A DNA stretch of 64,000 nt from Aliitabrizicola sp041905595 (GTDB lineage: Bacteria > Pseudomonadota > Alphaproteobacteria > Rhodobacterales > Rhodobacteraceae): contig JAYRKT010000007.1 in assembly GCA_041905595.1 (NCBI GenBank), forward strand, positions 1 through 64,000, in the 5' to 3' direction. The translations under genes were made by a program, and so were the position numbers. The notes under the pieces were generated by a model that saw nothing but the letters and a program-made list of their open reading frames with translations, was not told the DNA's origin and did not search any database. Of the stretch, positions 24,468 through 34,717 are shown in pieces. The number at the start of each line of letters is the position of its first letter. Positions within the stretch are counted from its first letter, which is position 1.

Positions 24468-25814
24468 ATGTTCAACAAGATCCTGATCGCCAACCGCGGC
24501 GAGATCGCGCTGCGCGTCATCCGCGCCTGCCGCGAGATGGGAATTACCTCGGTCGCGGTGCATTCGACGGCGGATGCAGACGCGATGCATGTGCGCATGG
24601 CGGACGAAAGCATCTGCATCGGCCCGGCTCCGTCCTCGGAAAGCTATCTCAACAAGGCCGCGATCATCTCGGCCTGCGAGATCACCGGCGCCGAGGCCGT
24701 GCATCCCGGTTACGGCTTCCTGTCGGAAAATGCCGCCTTCGCCCAGGCGCTTGAAGATCACGGCATCACCTTTATCGGCCCATCGGCGGAGCATATCCGC
24801 ATCATGGGCGACAAGATCACCGCCAAGGAAACCGCCAAGTCGCTTGGCATCCCGGTGGTGCCAGGGTCCGACGGCGGTGTGCCCGATCTCGACACCGCGC
24901 TGAGCGTGGCGGAAAGCATCGGCTACCCGGTCATCATCAAGGCCACGGCAGGCGGCGGCGGACGCGGCATGAAGGTCGCGAAATCGGCCGCAGATCTGGA
25001 AATCGCCTTCCGCACCGCGCGGTCCGAGGCGAAAGCCGCCTTCGGCAATGACGAGGTCTATATCGAGAAGTACCTCCAGAAGCCGCGCCATATCGAGATT
25101 CAGGTCTTCGGCGACGGGCGCGGCAAGGCCGTGCATCTGGGCGAACGCGACTGCTCGCTGCAGCGCCGCCACCAGAAGGTCTTCGAAGAGGCGCCGGGCC
25201 CGGTCATCACGCCCGCGATGCGCGCCCAGATCGGACGCATCTGCGCCGAGGCGGTCGCCAAGATCGCCTATATCGGTGCGGGCACCATCGAATTCCTCTA
25301 CGAGGATGGCGAGTTCTACTTCATCGAGATGAACACCCGCCTGCAGGTCGAGCATCCGGTGACCGAGGCGATCTTTGGCGTGGACCTCGTGCGCGAGCAG
25401 ATCCGTGTCGCCTCGGGGATGGAGATGTCCTTCACCCAGGACGATCTCGTCATCAACGGCCATGCGATCGAGGTTCGGATCAACGCCGAGAAGATCCCCG
25501 AATTCGCCCCTCGACCGGGCAAGGTGAAGGTGTTTCACGCCCCCGGCGGCCTTGGCGTGCGAATGGATTCGGCGTTGTACGGCGGCTATTCGATCCCGCC
25601 CTATTACGACAGCCTGATCGGCAAGCTGATCGTCCATGGCCGCGACCGCCCCGAGGCGCTGGCGCGCCTCAACCGCGCCCTAGGTGAACTGGTGATCGAC
25701 GGGATCGAGACGACGATCCCGCTGTTCCATGCGCTGCTTCAGGACCCTGACATCCAGACCGGCGACTACAACATCCACTGGCTGGAAAAATGGCTGGCCA
25801 AACAGTTCGGCTGA
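24468..25814 (+). CDS. accC: Biotin carboxylase subunit of acetyl-CoA carboxylase
   Basis: 448 aa, same length as E. coli AccC (449). Start chosen at MFNKILIANRGEIALRVIR, the family N-terminus. Visible: the ATP-grasp glycine loop TAGGGGRGMK, YIEKYLQKPRHIEIQ, ERDCSLQRRHQK and EMNTRLQVEHPVTE with catalytic Glu, Asn and Arg. ATP-dependent carboxylation of biotin on AccB. Followed by a strong terminator. Confidence 0.97.
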   Translation: MFNKILIANRGEIALRVIRACREMGITSVAVHSTADADAMHVRMADESICIGPAPSSESYLNKAAIISACEITGAEAVHPGYGFLSENAAFAQALEDHGITFIGPSAEHIRIMGDKITAKETAKSLGIPVVPGSDGGVPDLDTALSVAESIGYPVIIKATAGGGGRGMKVAKSAADLEIAFRTARSEAKAAFGNDEVYIEKYLQKPRHIEIQVFGDGRGKAVHLGERDCSLQRRHQKVFEEAPGPVITPAMRAQIGRICAEAVAKIAYIGAGTIEFLYEDGEFYFIEMNTRLQVEHPVTEAIFGVDLVREQIRVASGMEMSFTQDDLVINGHAIEVRINAEKIPEFAPRPGKVKVFHAPGGLGVRMDSALYGGYSIPPYYDSLIGKLIVHGRDRPEALARLNRALGELVIDGIETTIPLFHALLQDPDIQTGDYNIHWLEKWLAKQFG

Positions 25815-25834
25815 CCAGTCCTGCAGACGAAAAG

Positions 25835-25862
25835 GGGCGGCCCGCCTTGGGCCGCCTTTTTT
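25835..25862 (+). terminator. Terminator of accBC, abutting the aat start
   Basis: GGCGGCCC-gcctt-GGGCCGCC followed by a run of Ts. The run ends one base before the aat ATG at 25864. Confidence 0.88.
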
Positions 25863-25863
25863 C

Positions 25864-26499
25864 ATGACCCTGACTGCCGATCTTCTGCTCCGGGCCTATG
25901 CCGCCGGAATCTTCCCGATGGCAGAAAGCCGTGACGATCCCACCGTGCATTGGGTCGATCCGCGCCGCAGAGGTATCTTCCCCTTGGACGGATTTCACAT
26001 TTCACGTTCACTTGGGCAGCGAATACGCGGATGGAATTATACAATTCGAACAGACAGTGCGTTTGAGGCGGTGTTGCGGGGCTGCGCTGACCGGCCCGAG
26101 ACCTGGATCAATCCGGCGATCCACGGCCTTTACATGGATCTGTTCCGCCAGGGTCACGCCCATTCACTCGAGGTCTGGGAAAGCGACGACCTGGTCGGTG
26201 GCGTCTATGGCGTCACGCTTGGGGCGGCCTTCTTCGGCGAAAGCATGTTCTCGCGCCGGACCGATGCCTCGAAGGTGGCTCTGGCCTGGCTGGTGCATCG
26301 CCTGCGGGCCGGCGGTTTCCGGCTGTTCGACACCCAGTTCCTGACCCCGCACCTTGCCTCACTCGGCGGACAGGAAATCTCGCGCGCAGAGTATCACAGC
26401 CGTCTCGCCGATGCCTTGACGCATCAGGCCCGTTTCGGCCCGCCCGGCTATTCGCCGTCGCGGGAGGGTGTGTCACAATGCAGGATCCAGACGTCATAG
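25864..26499 (+). CDS. aat: Leucyl/phenylalanyl-tRNA-protein transferase
   Basis: 211 aa. N-degron enzyme that adds Leu or Phe to proteins with N-terminal Lys or Arg, feeding ClpAP. Motifs: LLLRAYAAGIFPMAESRDD, WVDPRRRGIFPL, HSLEVWESDDLVGGVYGV, GESMFSRRTDASKVAL and FDTQFLTPHLASLGG. The ATG comes directly after the accC terminator T run, with no room for a Shine-Dalgarno sequence, so translation may be leaderless or depend on readthrough. Its 3' end overlaps the convergent DUF2155 gene by 52 bases. Confidence 0.95.
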   Translation: MTLTADLLLRAYAAGIFPMAESRDDPTVHWVDPRRRGIFPLDGFHISRSLGQRIRGWNYTIRTDSAFEAVLRGCADRPETWINPAIHGLYMDLFRQGHAHSLEVWESDDLVGGVYGVTLGAAFFGESMFSRRTDASKVALAWLVHRLRAGGFRLFDTQFLTPHLASLGGQEISRAEYHSRLADALTHQARFGPPGYSPSREGVSQCRIQTS

Positions 26500-26819
26500 C
26501 GCGGATGATCCAGCGCGTTCAGCGCCGGACTGGAGGCCACCATCCAGCCCGCGAAGACCGGCGCCCCCGGTGTCATCGCATCCATGATCGTCAGATGGGC
26601 ATAAGCGTTCGACGCTGGATCGGCGACCGGGTAGCGGCAATCGTCAAGCTGCACCGTCAGCCGGTCATGGGTGGCGCTCTGGCCGCGGCTCAGGTTGATA
26701 TCCTCGAGCTGGCCCGTCAGGCGGTCGAGCAGGCGCACCACGCCGCCCGGGGCCTCTCCCACCTCTTCGGCCATCGCGGGAAAGGCAACAAGAGCCGCGA
26801 GCAGCCAGGCTCGGATCAC
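26448..26819 (-). CDS. DUF2155 periplasmic protein
   Basis: 123 aa with a GTG start overlapping the mlaD stop (GTGA). Signal peptide ends at AMAEE (~residue 17). The mature part has the DUF2155 pattern RLLDRLTGQLEDINLSRGQ, DDCRYPVADPASNAYAHL and PVFAGWMVASSPALNALDHPRYDVW, with cysteines at about 62 and 115 that may pair. It follows NDUFA12 and mlaD, an arrangement usual in this group. Function unknown, presumably envelope-related. Confidence 0.87.
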   Translation of the reverse strand: MIRAWLLAALVAFPAMAEEVGEAPGGVVRLLDRLTGQLEDINLSRGQSATHDRLTVQLDDCRYPVADPASNAYAHLTIMDAMTPGAPVFAGWMVASSPALNALDHPRYDVWILHCDTPSRDGE

Positions 26820-27274
26820 GTCTTGTCCTCGCTCGACCCGCTGACGAACTTCATCAACAGCGTAATCAGGCTGACAGCGCCCTGCGTATCCTCGATTTCC
26901 GCGCCCGGCGCCAGCATGTCGGGCGAGCCGCCCGGCTGGATCTCGACGAAATTGCCCCCGAGAAGCCCCTCTGACGAGATCACGATGGCGCTGTCATCGG
27001 GCAACTCGATCCCGTTCTTCACGCTGACTGTCGCGTCGGCATAGAAGGTCTGCGGATTGAGCGTCAGGTCGGTGACGGTCCCGACCTTCACACCGGCCAG
27101 CCGCACATCCGTGCCCACCTTCACCCCTTCGACCGAGCGGAAGCTGGCCTTGAGCGGATAGCTGCCGCTGTCGGTGGTGGCGTAGCCGGTATGCTGGCCG
27201 GCATAGACCAGAAATCCGATCGCCACCGCCAGAACGGCCGCGCCAGCGACAACCTCTGTGACGTTCTCGGCCAT
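26816..27274 (-). CDS. mlaD: MlaD-type lipid-transport substrate-binding protein
   Basis: 152 aa from the ATG at 27274, which overlaps the preceding TAA (TAATG). One N-terminal helix (VVAGAAVLAVAIGFLVYAG) and an MCE domain (SVEGVKVGTDVRLAGVKVGTVTDL, GLLGGNFVEIQPGG). Part of the Mla retrograde phospholipid system that maintains outer-membrane asymmetry. The mlaE/F genes are not adjacent here. Other possible starts upstream fall inside the NDUFA12 gene. Confidence 0.92.
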   Translation of the reverse strand: MAENVTEVVAGAAVLAVAIGFLVYAGQHTGYATTDSGSYPLKASFRSVEGVKVGTDVRLAGVKVGTVTDLTLNPQTFYADATVSVKNGIELPDDSAIVISSEGLLGGNFVEIQPGGSPDMLAPGAEIEDTQGAVSLITLLMKFVSGSSEDKT

Positions 27275-27648
27275 TATTCTGGCTGCCAGGCCTCGTAATC
27301 GGCGCGCGCCACGGGCGCGGGCCGGCGGATCGAACCGGGCGGGGCATAGGCGGCCAGTGTGCCGGTCAGGTTTTCCTGATGCGGCTTTTCCCAGGCCTTG
27401 TGCTTGAGCGGCGTCTTGGTCGGCGGGTCGTTCCAGGTGTGGTGGAGCCAGCCGTGCCATTCCGGCGACACGCGCGAGGCTTCGGCCTCGCCGTTATAGA
27501 TGACCCAACGGCGCTTGCCGTCGCGGGTCTCGTAATAGATGTTGCCCTGGTCGTCCTCGCCCACCTTGACGCCCCGGCGGGCGGTGAAGAGCTGTGTGCC
27601 GAGCGTCTGGCCGTTCCACCAGGTGACAAGGCGCTTGAGGAATTCCAT
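27274..27648 (-). CDS. NADH:ubiquinone oxidoreductase subunit NDUFA12 homologue (17.2 kDa)
   Basis: 124 aa, matching NDUFA12/B17.2: TRRGVKVGEDDQGNIYYE-type segment, RRWVIYNGEAEASRVSPEWHGWLHHTWND, and a final EYEAW-like DYEAWQPE. An accessory complex I subunit shared by alphaproteobacteria and mitochondria. Usual neighbour of mlaD and DUF2155 genes in this group, outside the main nuo operon. Confidence 0.95.
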   Translation of the reverse strand: MEFLKRLVTWWNGQTLGTQLFTARRGVKVGEDDQGNIYYETRDGKRRWVIYNGEAEASRVSPEWHGWLHHTWNDPPTKTPLKHKAWEKPHQENLTGTLAAYAPPGSIRRPAPVARADYEAWQPE

Positions 27649-27780
27649 CGGGGCCTCCGCGGGTCGTTTGCCCTTCTATGGCCGAAGGCGCGCGCGAGGT
27701 CCAGAGGCGAGAGCGACCCTGCGCGGGATTGCCGCCCTGACCGTCGCGGCCTAGCCTGCCTGCAAGCGGAAGGACGCCAG

Positions 27781-28350
27781 ATGCCGAACCGATCCACCAT
27801 CCTGGTCCTGAACGGCGTCGGCAGCGTCGGAAAATCGTCAGTGGCGCGCGCCCTGCAAGAGCGGCTGGCAGAGCCCTTCCTGCACGTGCAGATGGACAGC
27901 TGGATCGAGATGCTGCCTGAAGACCTTCAGGACGATCCCTCGACCTTTGCCTTCATTGCTGGAATGGAGGCGGGGATGCCGAGCGTTGCAATCCATTCGG
28001 GACCTCTGGGCGACAGGCTGATGGCCGGCTTTCGCGCCTCGGTCGTGGCGATGGCCGACGCCGGCAACGACCTGATCGTCGACGACGTGATGCTGTCGCC
28101 GGCAGAGGGAGAAGAGTATCGTCGGCGTCTGGCAAGTCACGACCTGCGCATGATCGGACTGCACGCCCCTCTGACCGTACTGGAAGCCCGCGAGCGGCTC
28201 CGCGGCGACCGGATGCCTGGGCTTGCCCGCTGGCAATTCGACCGGGTCCACCGCGGCCAGCTTTATGATCTGGAACTGGAGACGGGACAGTCGTCGCCCG
28301 GTCAATGCGCGGACGCGATCATCCTTGCCTTCGGCCTGACAAGACGCTGA
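27781..28350 (+). CDS. Chloramphenicol phosphotransferase-like P-loop kinase
   Basis: 189 aa. Walker A GVGSVGKSS near the N-terminus; then HVQMDSWIEMLP (the Asp equivalent to the CPT catalytic base region), DDVMLSP, GLHAPLTVLEARERLRGDRMPGLARWQ and VHRGQLYDLELET, all in CPT order. AAGGA six bases upstream of the ATG. CPT from Streptomyces phosphorylates chloramphenicol; homologues elsewhere have unknown small-molecule substrates, so resistance should not be assumed. Confidence 0.8.
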   Translation: MPNRSTILVLNGVGSVGKSSVARALQERLAEPFLHVQMDSWIEMLPEDLQDDPSTFAFIAGMEAGMPSVAIHSGPLGDRLMAGFRASVVAMADAGNDLIVDDVMLSPAEGEEYRRRLASHDLRMIGLHAPLTVLEARERLRGDRMPGLARWQFDRVHRGQLYDLELETGQSSPGQCADAIILAFGLTRR

Positions 28351-28361
28351 CCGGCACAAAC

Positions 28362-28439
28362 GATTTTTCTGCGAAAAATCAACGCGTCCCAGGATTCTTC
28401 GCAGAAGAATCGAAAAGGGCAGACGCCTGCCTGCCCTTT
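28362..28439. terminator. Three palindromes between the CPT-like gene and clpX
   Basis: GATTTTTC-tgc-GAAAAATC (28362-28380), GATTCTTC-gca-GAAGAATC (28393-28411) and AAAGGGCAG/CTGCCCTTT (28414-28422 with 28431-28439). Convergent genes flank them, so they probably end transcription from both sides. The first closely resembles palindromes at ~38.46 kb. Confidence 0.75.
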
Positions 28440-28463
28440 CGCAATTCCATTTCTGCAGTCAGA

Positions 28464-29732
<1,269 letters not shown>

Positions 29733-29831
29733 CGTCGTCCTCTGCCTGGCGGCCGCCCGGCCCGAAGGCTGGCCTTGCCCGTAATGTAAAAAGTCTAGGA
29801 CAGACCCCCGACCTTCACAATCGCAAATCAT

Positions 29832-29857
29832 GCCCCGTGGCCGTTGGGCCACAGGGC
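29832..29857 (-). terminator. Hairpin between clpP and clpX
   Basis: GCCCCGTGGCC-gttg-GGCCACAGGGC, one mismatch in an 11-bp stem, eight bases past the clpP stop. There is no strong T run; it may only partly stop transcripts before clpX. Confidence 0.45.
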
Positions 29858-29864
29858 CCCGACG

Positions 29865-30497
29865 TCACTTCGCCGTGTCGTCCATCTTGCCGCGCGCTTC
29901 AAGGATCTCGTCGATCAGGCCCCAGGCCTTCGCATCCTCAGCCGACATGAAGTTGTCACGCTCCAGCGCGGCCTCGACTGTTTCCAGATTCTGGCCGGTG
30001 TGTTTCACGTAGATCTCGTTCAGCCGGCGCTTCAGCTTCTCCGTCTCGCGGGCGTGGATCATGATGTCCGTCGCCTGCCCCTGGTACCCGCCCGAGGGCT
30101 GGTGGACCATGACCCGGCTGTTCGGCAGCGAGAAGCGCATCCCCTTCTCGCCCGCCGTCAGCAGGAGCGAGCCCATCGAGGCCGCCTGCCCGATGACGAG
30201 CGTCGAAACCTTGGGCCGGATGTATTGCATCGTGTCGTAGATCGACAGGCCCGAGGTCACCACGCCGCCGGGGCTGTTGATGTACATCGCGATTTCCTTG
30301 GACGGGTTTTCCGATTCCAGGAACAGCAGCTGCGCGCAGATCAGCGACGACATGCCGTCATGCACCGGGCCGGCCAGGAAGATGATCCGTTCCTTCAGCA
30401 GGCGCGAGTAGATGTCATAGGCCCGTTCGCCCCGGCTGGTCTGTTCGACCACCATCGGCACGAGGGTGTTCATGTAAAGGTCGATCGGGTCTTTCAT
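29865..30497 (-). CDS. clpP: ATP-dependent Clp protease proteolytic subunit ClpP
   Basis: 210 aa. Catalytic Ser in GQAASMGSLLL (S107), His in SRVMVHQPSGGYQG (H132), and the Asp later in the chain; YINSPGGVVTSGLSIYD is the oxyanion-strand region. An AGGCAGGA sequence precedes the ATG. Forms the 14-mer chamber that works with ClpX next door (and ClpA, which would use the Aat N-degron route). Confidence 0.98.
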   Translation of the reverse strand: MKDPIDLYMNTLVPMVVEQTSRGERAYDIYSRLLKERIIFLAGPVHDGMSSLICAQLLFLESENPSKEIAMYINSPGGVVTSGLSIYDTMQYIRPKVSTLVIGQAASMGSLLLTAGEKGMRFSLPNSRVMVHQPSGGYQGQATDIMIHARETEKLKRRLNEIYVKHTGQNLETVEAALERDNFMSAEDAKAWGLIDEILEARGKMDDTAK

Positions 30498-30563
30498 CGG
30501 TCCTGCCTCATGTTCTCGCGATGACTATCGCCGGGGGTCTTGCCAGAGTCTTAGTGGCGCGTT

Positions 30564-30588
30564 CCGGGGGCTGCAAGGGCACCCCCGG
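30564..30588 (-). terminator. Hairpin after selO
   Basis: CCGGGGG/CCCCCGG (30564-30570 with 30582-30588), 24 bases past the selO stop. T tract absent on the minus strand; could also be in the clpP leader. Confidence 0.4.
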
Positions 30589-30611
30589 CAAAAGGCGGGC
30601 AAGACCGGTGG

Positions 30612-32108
30612 TCAGGTGCCGCAGAAGGTGCGGAAGCTGTCGGTGAAGGATTGCGGCGGCGGCAGGATGAACGCTTCGCGGCCCGGCGCCTCGTCGAAGG
30701 GGCGGGCGATCTGGTCGAGCAGCGCCTCGAACGGCGCAAGATCGCCCTCCCAGACCGCCGCGCGGATCGCATCTTCAACCATGTGGTTGCGTGGGATCAC
30801 CAGCGGATTGACCCAGTCCATCGCCGCCGCGCGGGCCTCGGCCGCGCCACCTTCGCGGGCGACCCGTGCCCGCCAGAGGTCAAGCCAGCCGTCGGCCGCC
30901 GCCGGCTCGGCGAATTGCAGGCGAAACGCCGAAGCGTCGCCCCGCAGGCCTTGTGACAGCCGCCGGAAGGTCAGCGACCAGTCGGCCTTCTGCGCCTCCA
31001 TCACCGACAGAAGCCCAAGAGCGAGGTCCCGGTCACCGTCCTCCGCCCCGGACAGGCCCAGCTTGGCCCGCATCCGCTCAAGCCAGGCAGTCTCGTACGA
31101 GGCCGCATAGGTCATCAGGACCTCCGTCGCCCGATCGACGGCGCGGTCCTCCTGCGCATCGACCAGCGGCAACAGCGCCTCGGCCAGCCGGGCGAGGTTC
31201 CACTGGCCGATGCCCGGCTGGTTGCCATAGGCATAGCGGCCCTGATGGTCGATCGAGGAAAACACCGTGCCCGGCGCATAGGCATCCATGAAGGCGCAGG
31301 GACCGTAGTCGATGGTTTCGCCCGAAAGCGTCATGTTGTCGGTGTTCATCACCCCGTGGATGAAACCCACCGCCATCCAGTCCGCGATCAGCCGCGCCTG
31401 CGCTTCCGTCACCGCCGCAAGCAGCGCCAGCGCCGGATTTTCCGCCTCGACAAGCCCGGGATAATGGCGGGCCAGCGTATAGTCCGTCAGCTTGCGCAAA
31501 TTCTCCATGTCCCCGCGCGCCGCGAAGAACTGGAAGGTGCCGACGCGGATATGGCTGGCCGCGACCCGCGTCAGCACAGCCCCGGGCAACCCCGTGTCGC
31601 GCAGGATCTGCTCGCCGGTCGCCACCGCCGCCAGAGCCCGAGTCGTCGGGATGCCAAGGGTATGCATCGCCTCGCCGATCAGGTATTCGCGCAGGACCGG
31701 ACCGATGGCGGCCTTGCCGTCGCCTCGGCGCGAGAATGGCGTCTGCCCCGAGCCCTTCAGCGCAATATCCCGCCGCCGCCCCCGCCGGTCGATCACCTCG
31801 CCCAGCAGCAGCGCCCGTCCGTCACCAAGCTGGGGCGAGAAGCCCCCGAACTGGTGCCCGGCATAGGCCTGCGCCAAGGGTTCGGCGTCGGCAGGCACGA
31901 GGTTGCCCGAGAACACCTCGGCCCCGAGCGGCCCGTCAAGCGCCCCAGCCTCCAGCCCCAGCTCCTCCGCCAGCGCGCGGTTCAGCTTCAGCAGCCGGGG
32001 CGCGGCGACCCGCGCGGCCCGCCAGGCGACAAAAGTGCCCGGCAGATCGCGCGCATAGCTGTTGTCGAATCCGAAGACCGGCGCGGTATGGGGCGCTCCG
32101 TCGGGCAT
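30612..32108 (-). CDS. selO: Protein adenylyltransferase SelO (YdiU family)
   Basis: 498 aa pseudokinase-fold AMPylase. Visible: AYAGHQFGGFSPQLGDGRA, IALKGSGQTPFSRRGDGKAA, REYLIGEAMHTLGIPTTRAL, VMNTDNMTLSGETIDYGPCAFMD (each with family-invariant residues), and a C-terminal FCGT with a Cys close to the end, the place of selenocysteine in eukaryotic SelO. It transfers AMP to Ser/Thr/Tyr of proteins in redox homeostasis. Nine bases behind msrA, so the two are co-transcribed. Confidence 0.95.
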   Translation of the reverse strand: MPDGAPHTAPVFGFDNSYARDLPGTFVAWRAARVAAPRLLKLNRALAEELGLEAGALDGPLGAEVFSGNLVPADAEPLAQAYAGHQFGGFSPQLGDGRALLLGEVIDRRGRRRDIALKGSGQTPFSRRGDGKAAIGPVLREYLIGEAMHTLGIPTTRALAAVATGEQILRDTGLPGAVLTRVAASHIRVGTFQFFAARGDMENLRKLTDYTLARHYPGLVEAENPALALLAAVTEAQARLIADWMAVGFIHGVMNTDNMTLSGETIDYGPCAFMDAYAPGTVFSSIDHQGRYAYGNQPGIGQWNLARLAEALLPLVDAQEDRAVDRATEVLMTYAASYETAWLERMRAKLGLSGAEDGDRDLALGLLSVMEAQKADWSLTFRRLSQGLRGDASAFRLQFAEPAAADGWLDLWRARVAREGGAAEARAAAMDWVNPLVIPRNHMVEDAIRAAVWEGDLAPFEALLDQIARPFDEAPGREAFILPPPQSFTDSFRTFCGT

Positions 32109-32117
32109 TCCGCCTCC

Positions 32118-32636
32118 TCAGGCCGCGTCGCTGGCGCGGCGCGGCAGTTTCCAGTTCGGACGGGCGAAGTGGCAGGTATAGCCGTTCGGGTTTCGAACGA
32201 GATAATCCTGGTGGAAGGGCTCCGCCTCCCAGAAATCCCCGGCCTGCTTGACCTCGGTCACGACCTTGCCCGGCCAGATGCCCGAGGCATCCACATCGGC
32301 GATCGTGCGCAGGGCCTCCGCCTTCTGCGCTTCAGTCAGCCAGTAGATGCCGGACCGGTAAGAGGTCCCGATGTCGTTGCCCTGCCGGTTCATCGTGGTC
32401 GGATCGTGGATCTGGAAGAAGAACTCCAGAAGATCACGGTAGCTCAGCACCTCGGGATCGAAGACGATCTCGATCCCCTCGGCATGGGTCCCGTGGTCGC
32501 GGTAGGTGGCATTGGCCACATCGCCGCCGGTATAGCCGACCCGGGTCGTCACGACCCCGGGTATCCTGCGGATCAGGTCCTGCATTCCCCAGAAGCATCC
32601 GCCTGCCAGAATGGCCGTTTCACGCTTGTCAGACAT
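32118..32636 (-). CDS. msrA: Peptide-methionine (S)-S-oxide reductase
   Basis: 172 aa from the ATG at 32636 (AGGGG five bases before). Catalytic Cys in GGCFWG (C14); GYTGG, THAEGIEIVFDP, FFFQIHDPTTMNRQGNDIGTSYRS and FHQDYL complete the MsrA pattern. Reduces methionine-S-sulfoxide in oxidised proteins. Leads a two-gene unit with selO. Confidence 0.96.
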   Translation of the reverse strand: MSDKRETAILAGGCFWGMQDLIRRIPGVVTTRVGYTGGDVANATYRDHGTHAEGIEIVFDPEVLSYRDLLEFFFQIHDPTTMNRQGNDIGTSYRSGIYWLTEAQKAEALRTIADVDASGIWPGKVVTEVKQAGDFWEAEPFHQDYLVRNPNGYTCHFARPNWKLPRRASDAA

Positions 32637-32795
32637 TGCATCCCCTTGTTCTTGTCCTTGCCAGTAGATGGCACTTGCATCGGCATTGTCCAATACGTCA
32701 GTTGCCCGATCTGCGTTACACCGCCGAGCAATTGGGCGGGTTTTGCCGCAGGGGTGTGGCGTGGCAGCAGGCGATCCACTATGTAGGGCGCCAAC

Positions 32796-34652
32796 ATGAC
32801 GGGGCGCGGATCCGATCCGGGCGCCGCGAACGAGATCGGGACCTGCCGTCGAATGGCGCTCAAACTGACCGAGAAACTGGCCTTCCTATTCCCGATCATC
32901 CGGGAAGAGCAGCTTTGGCGGCTTCTGCGAGAGAATGTCCGCGATCAGCGCCGCCTCTACGCCGTCGCCATAGCTGCAATGGTCGTCGTGGCCGCGGCCA
33001 CCTCGGCCACGGCCTGGATCATGCGCTATATCGTCGACGCCATGACCATTCCCGACAATCGCGGCATGGTCTTCGTCGTGGCCGGGGCGGTCGCCCTGAT
33101 CTTCACGGTCAAGGGCTTTGCGACATATGTCCAGCAGGTCTCCCTGACCCGGGCCGGCAACCGCATCGTCGCGATCCAGCAGATCAAGCTGTACGACAAG
33201 CTGCTGCGGCAGGGGGTGTCGTTCTTCAACCTGACCGAATCCTCTGACCTGCTGATGCGGGTCACGCAATCGGCGAATGCCGCGCGGGGGATCATCGACC
33301 TGATCGTCACTTCCTTCGTGCGCGACCTCTTGACGCTGATCGGCCTCGTGGCGGTGATGTTCTGGCAGCAGCCTCTCTTGTCCCTGGTCTCACTGGTCTT
33401 CGGACCGCTGGCGATCTACGGGATCCGCATCCTGCTCGGCAAGGTCCGCAAGATCATGGAGCAGGAGATGGCCTCGCTCGCCGAGATCATCAAGGTGATC
33501 CAGGAAACTTCGACCGGCATCCGCATCATCAAGGCCTTCGCGCTGGAGGACCGCATGGCTTTCCGCATGAACAAGGCCGTGCGCGAAGTCGAGAAACGAT
33601 CGAACGCCATTGCCCGGCTCGAGGCGATCACCAGCCCGCTGATGGACACGCTGTCGGGCTTTGCCATCGCTGCCGTCGTCGCCCTGTCGGCCGTGCAGTT
33701 CTTTGGCCAGACCAACTCTTCGCCCGGGCAACTGATGTCCTTCGTCACGGCGCTGCTGATGGCATATGAACCGGCCAAGCGCCTGTCGCGGATGCGGGTG
33801 TCGATCGAATCCGGCATGGTCGGCGTGCGGATGATGTTCGGCCTGCTCGACCAACCGGAAACGCTGACACAGCATCCCGAGGCGCTGCATCTGGCCAAGG
33901 GCGAGGGCCGCATTACCTTCGATCAGGTGTCCTTCGACTATGGCAACGGCCGTTCGGTCCTAAGCGGCATCAACCTCGCTTTTGAAGCCGGAAAGACCAC
34001 GGCGCTGGTCGGGCCCTCGGGCGGCGGCAAATCGACGATCCTGAACTTGATCCTGCGCCTTTACGATCCGCAGCAGGGCAGTGTCCGGATCGACGGTCAC
34101 GACATCCGCCTTGCCACCTTCGCGTCTCTCCGCGACCTCATCAGCTATGTCGGGCAGGATACCTTCCTGTTCTCTGCCTCGGTCGCCGAAAACATCCGCT
34201 TCGGCCGCCCCGGCGCGACCGATGAGGAGGTCGTGCAGGCCTGCAAATCCGCCAACGCCCACGAATTCATCGAGAAACTGCCCAAGGGCTATGACACCCA
34301 GGTCGGCGAAAACGGCGCTTTCCTGTCGGGCGGCCAGAAACAGCGTCTGGCCATCGCCCGCGCGATGCTGCGTAACGCCCCGATCCTGCTGCTGGACGAA
34401 GCCACCAGCGCGCTCGACAGCCGGTCCGAAGCATTGGTTCAGGAGGCGCTCCAGCATCTGACCCGGGGTCGCACCACGGTGGTGATCGCGCACCGCCTGT
34501 CGACCGTGCTGAACGCAGACAAGATCTGCGTCATCGAGGCCGGGCGTCTGGCCGAGGAAGGCACCGTCGATGCCCTTCTGGCCCGCGAAGGCACGTTCCG
34601 GGCACTCTACGACCAGCAGTTCGGCGGGGCCGAGCGGCGCAACAGCGCCTGA
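32796..34652 (+). CDS. MsbA-like ABC exporter (fused permease/ATPase)
   Basis: 618 aa (ATG at 32853 would give 599 aa; neither start has a strong RBS). Six helices in the first ~340 residues, then an ATPase domain: Walker A VGPSGGGKST, Q loop YVGQDTFLFS, signature LSGGQKQR, Walker B ILLLDEATSALD, switch AHRLST. Lipid-flippase type half-transporter forming a homodimer. Followed by a sugar epimerase and two WaaA-type genes in the same direction, so export of lipid A or a glycolipid is likely. Confidence 0.9.
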   Translation: MTGRGSDPGAANEIGTCRRMALKLTEKLAFLFPIIREEQLWRLLRENVRDQRRLYAVAIAAMVVVAAATSATAWIMRYIVDAMTIPDNRGMVFVVAGAVALIFTVKGFATYVQQVSLTRAGNRIVAIQQIKLYDKLLRQGVSFFNLTESSDLLMRVTQSANAARGIIDLIVTSFVRDLLTLIGLVAVMFWQQPLLSLVSLVFGPLAIYGIRILLGKVRKIMEQEMASLAEIIKVIQETSTGIRIIKAFALEDRMAFRMNKAVREVEKRSNAIARLEAITSPLMDTLSGFAIAAVVALSAVQFFGQTNSSPGQLMSFVTALLMAYEPAKRLSRMRVSIESGMVGVRMMFGLLDQPETLTQHPEALHLAKGEGRITFDQVSFDYGNGRSVLSGINLAFEAGKTTALVGPSGGGKSTILNLILRLYDPQQGSVRIDGHDIRLATFASLRDLISYVGQDTFLFSASVAENIRFGRPGATDEEVVQACKSANAHEFIEKLPKGYDTQVGENGAFLSGGQKQRLAIARAMLRNAPILLLDEATSALDSRSEALVQEALQHLTRGRTTVVIAHRLSTVLNADKICVIEAGRLAEEGTVDALLAREGTFRALYDQQFGGAERRNSA

Positions 34653-34717
34653 CCCGTCCGCTTGCCGCCCTGTCCCTGCCCTGCGTATCCTTGCGCGATC
34701 CATCCGAACCTGGCCCG

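Noticed and set aside
27781..28350. Chloramphenicol resistance gene
   Set aside because: The kinase is only CPT-like; the family includes many proteins with other or unknown substrates, and nothing in the context points to resistance.
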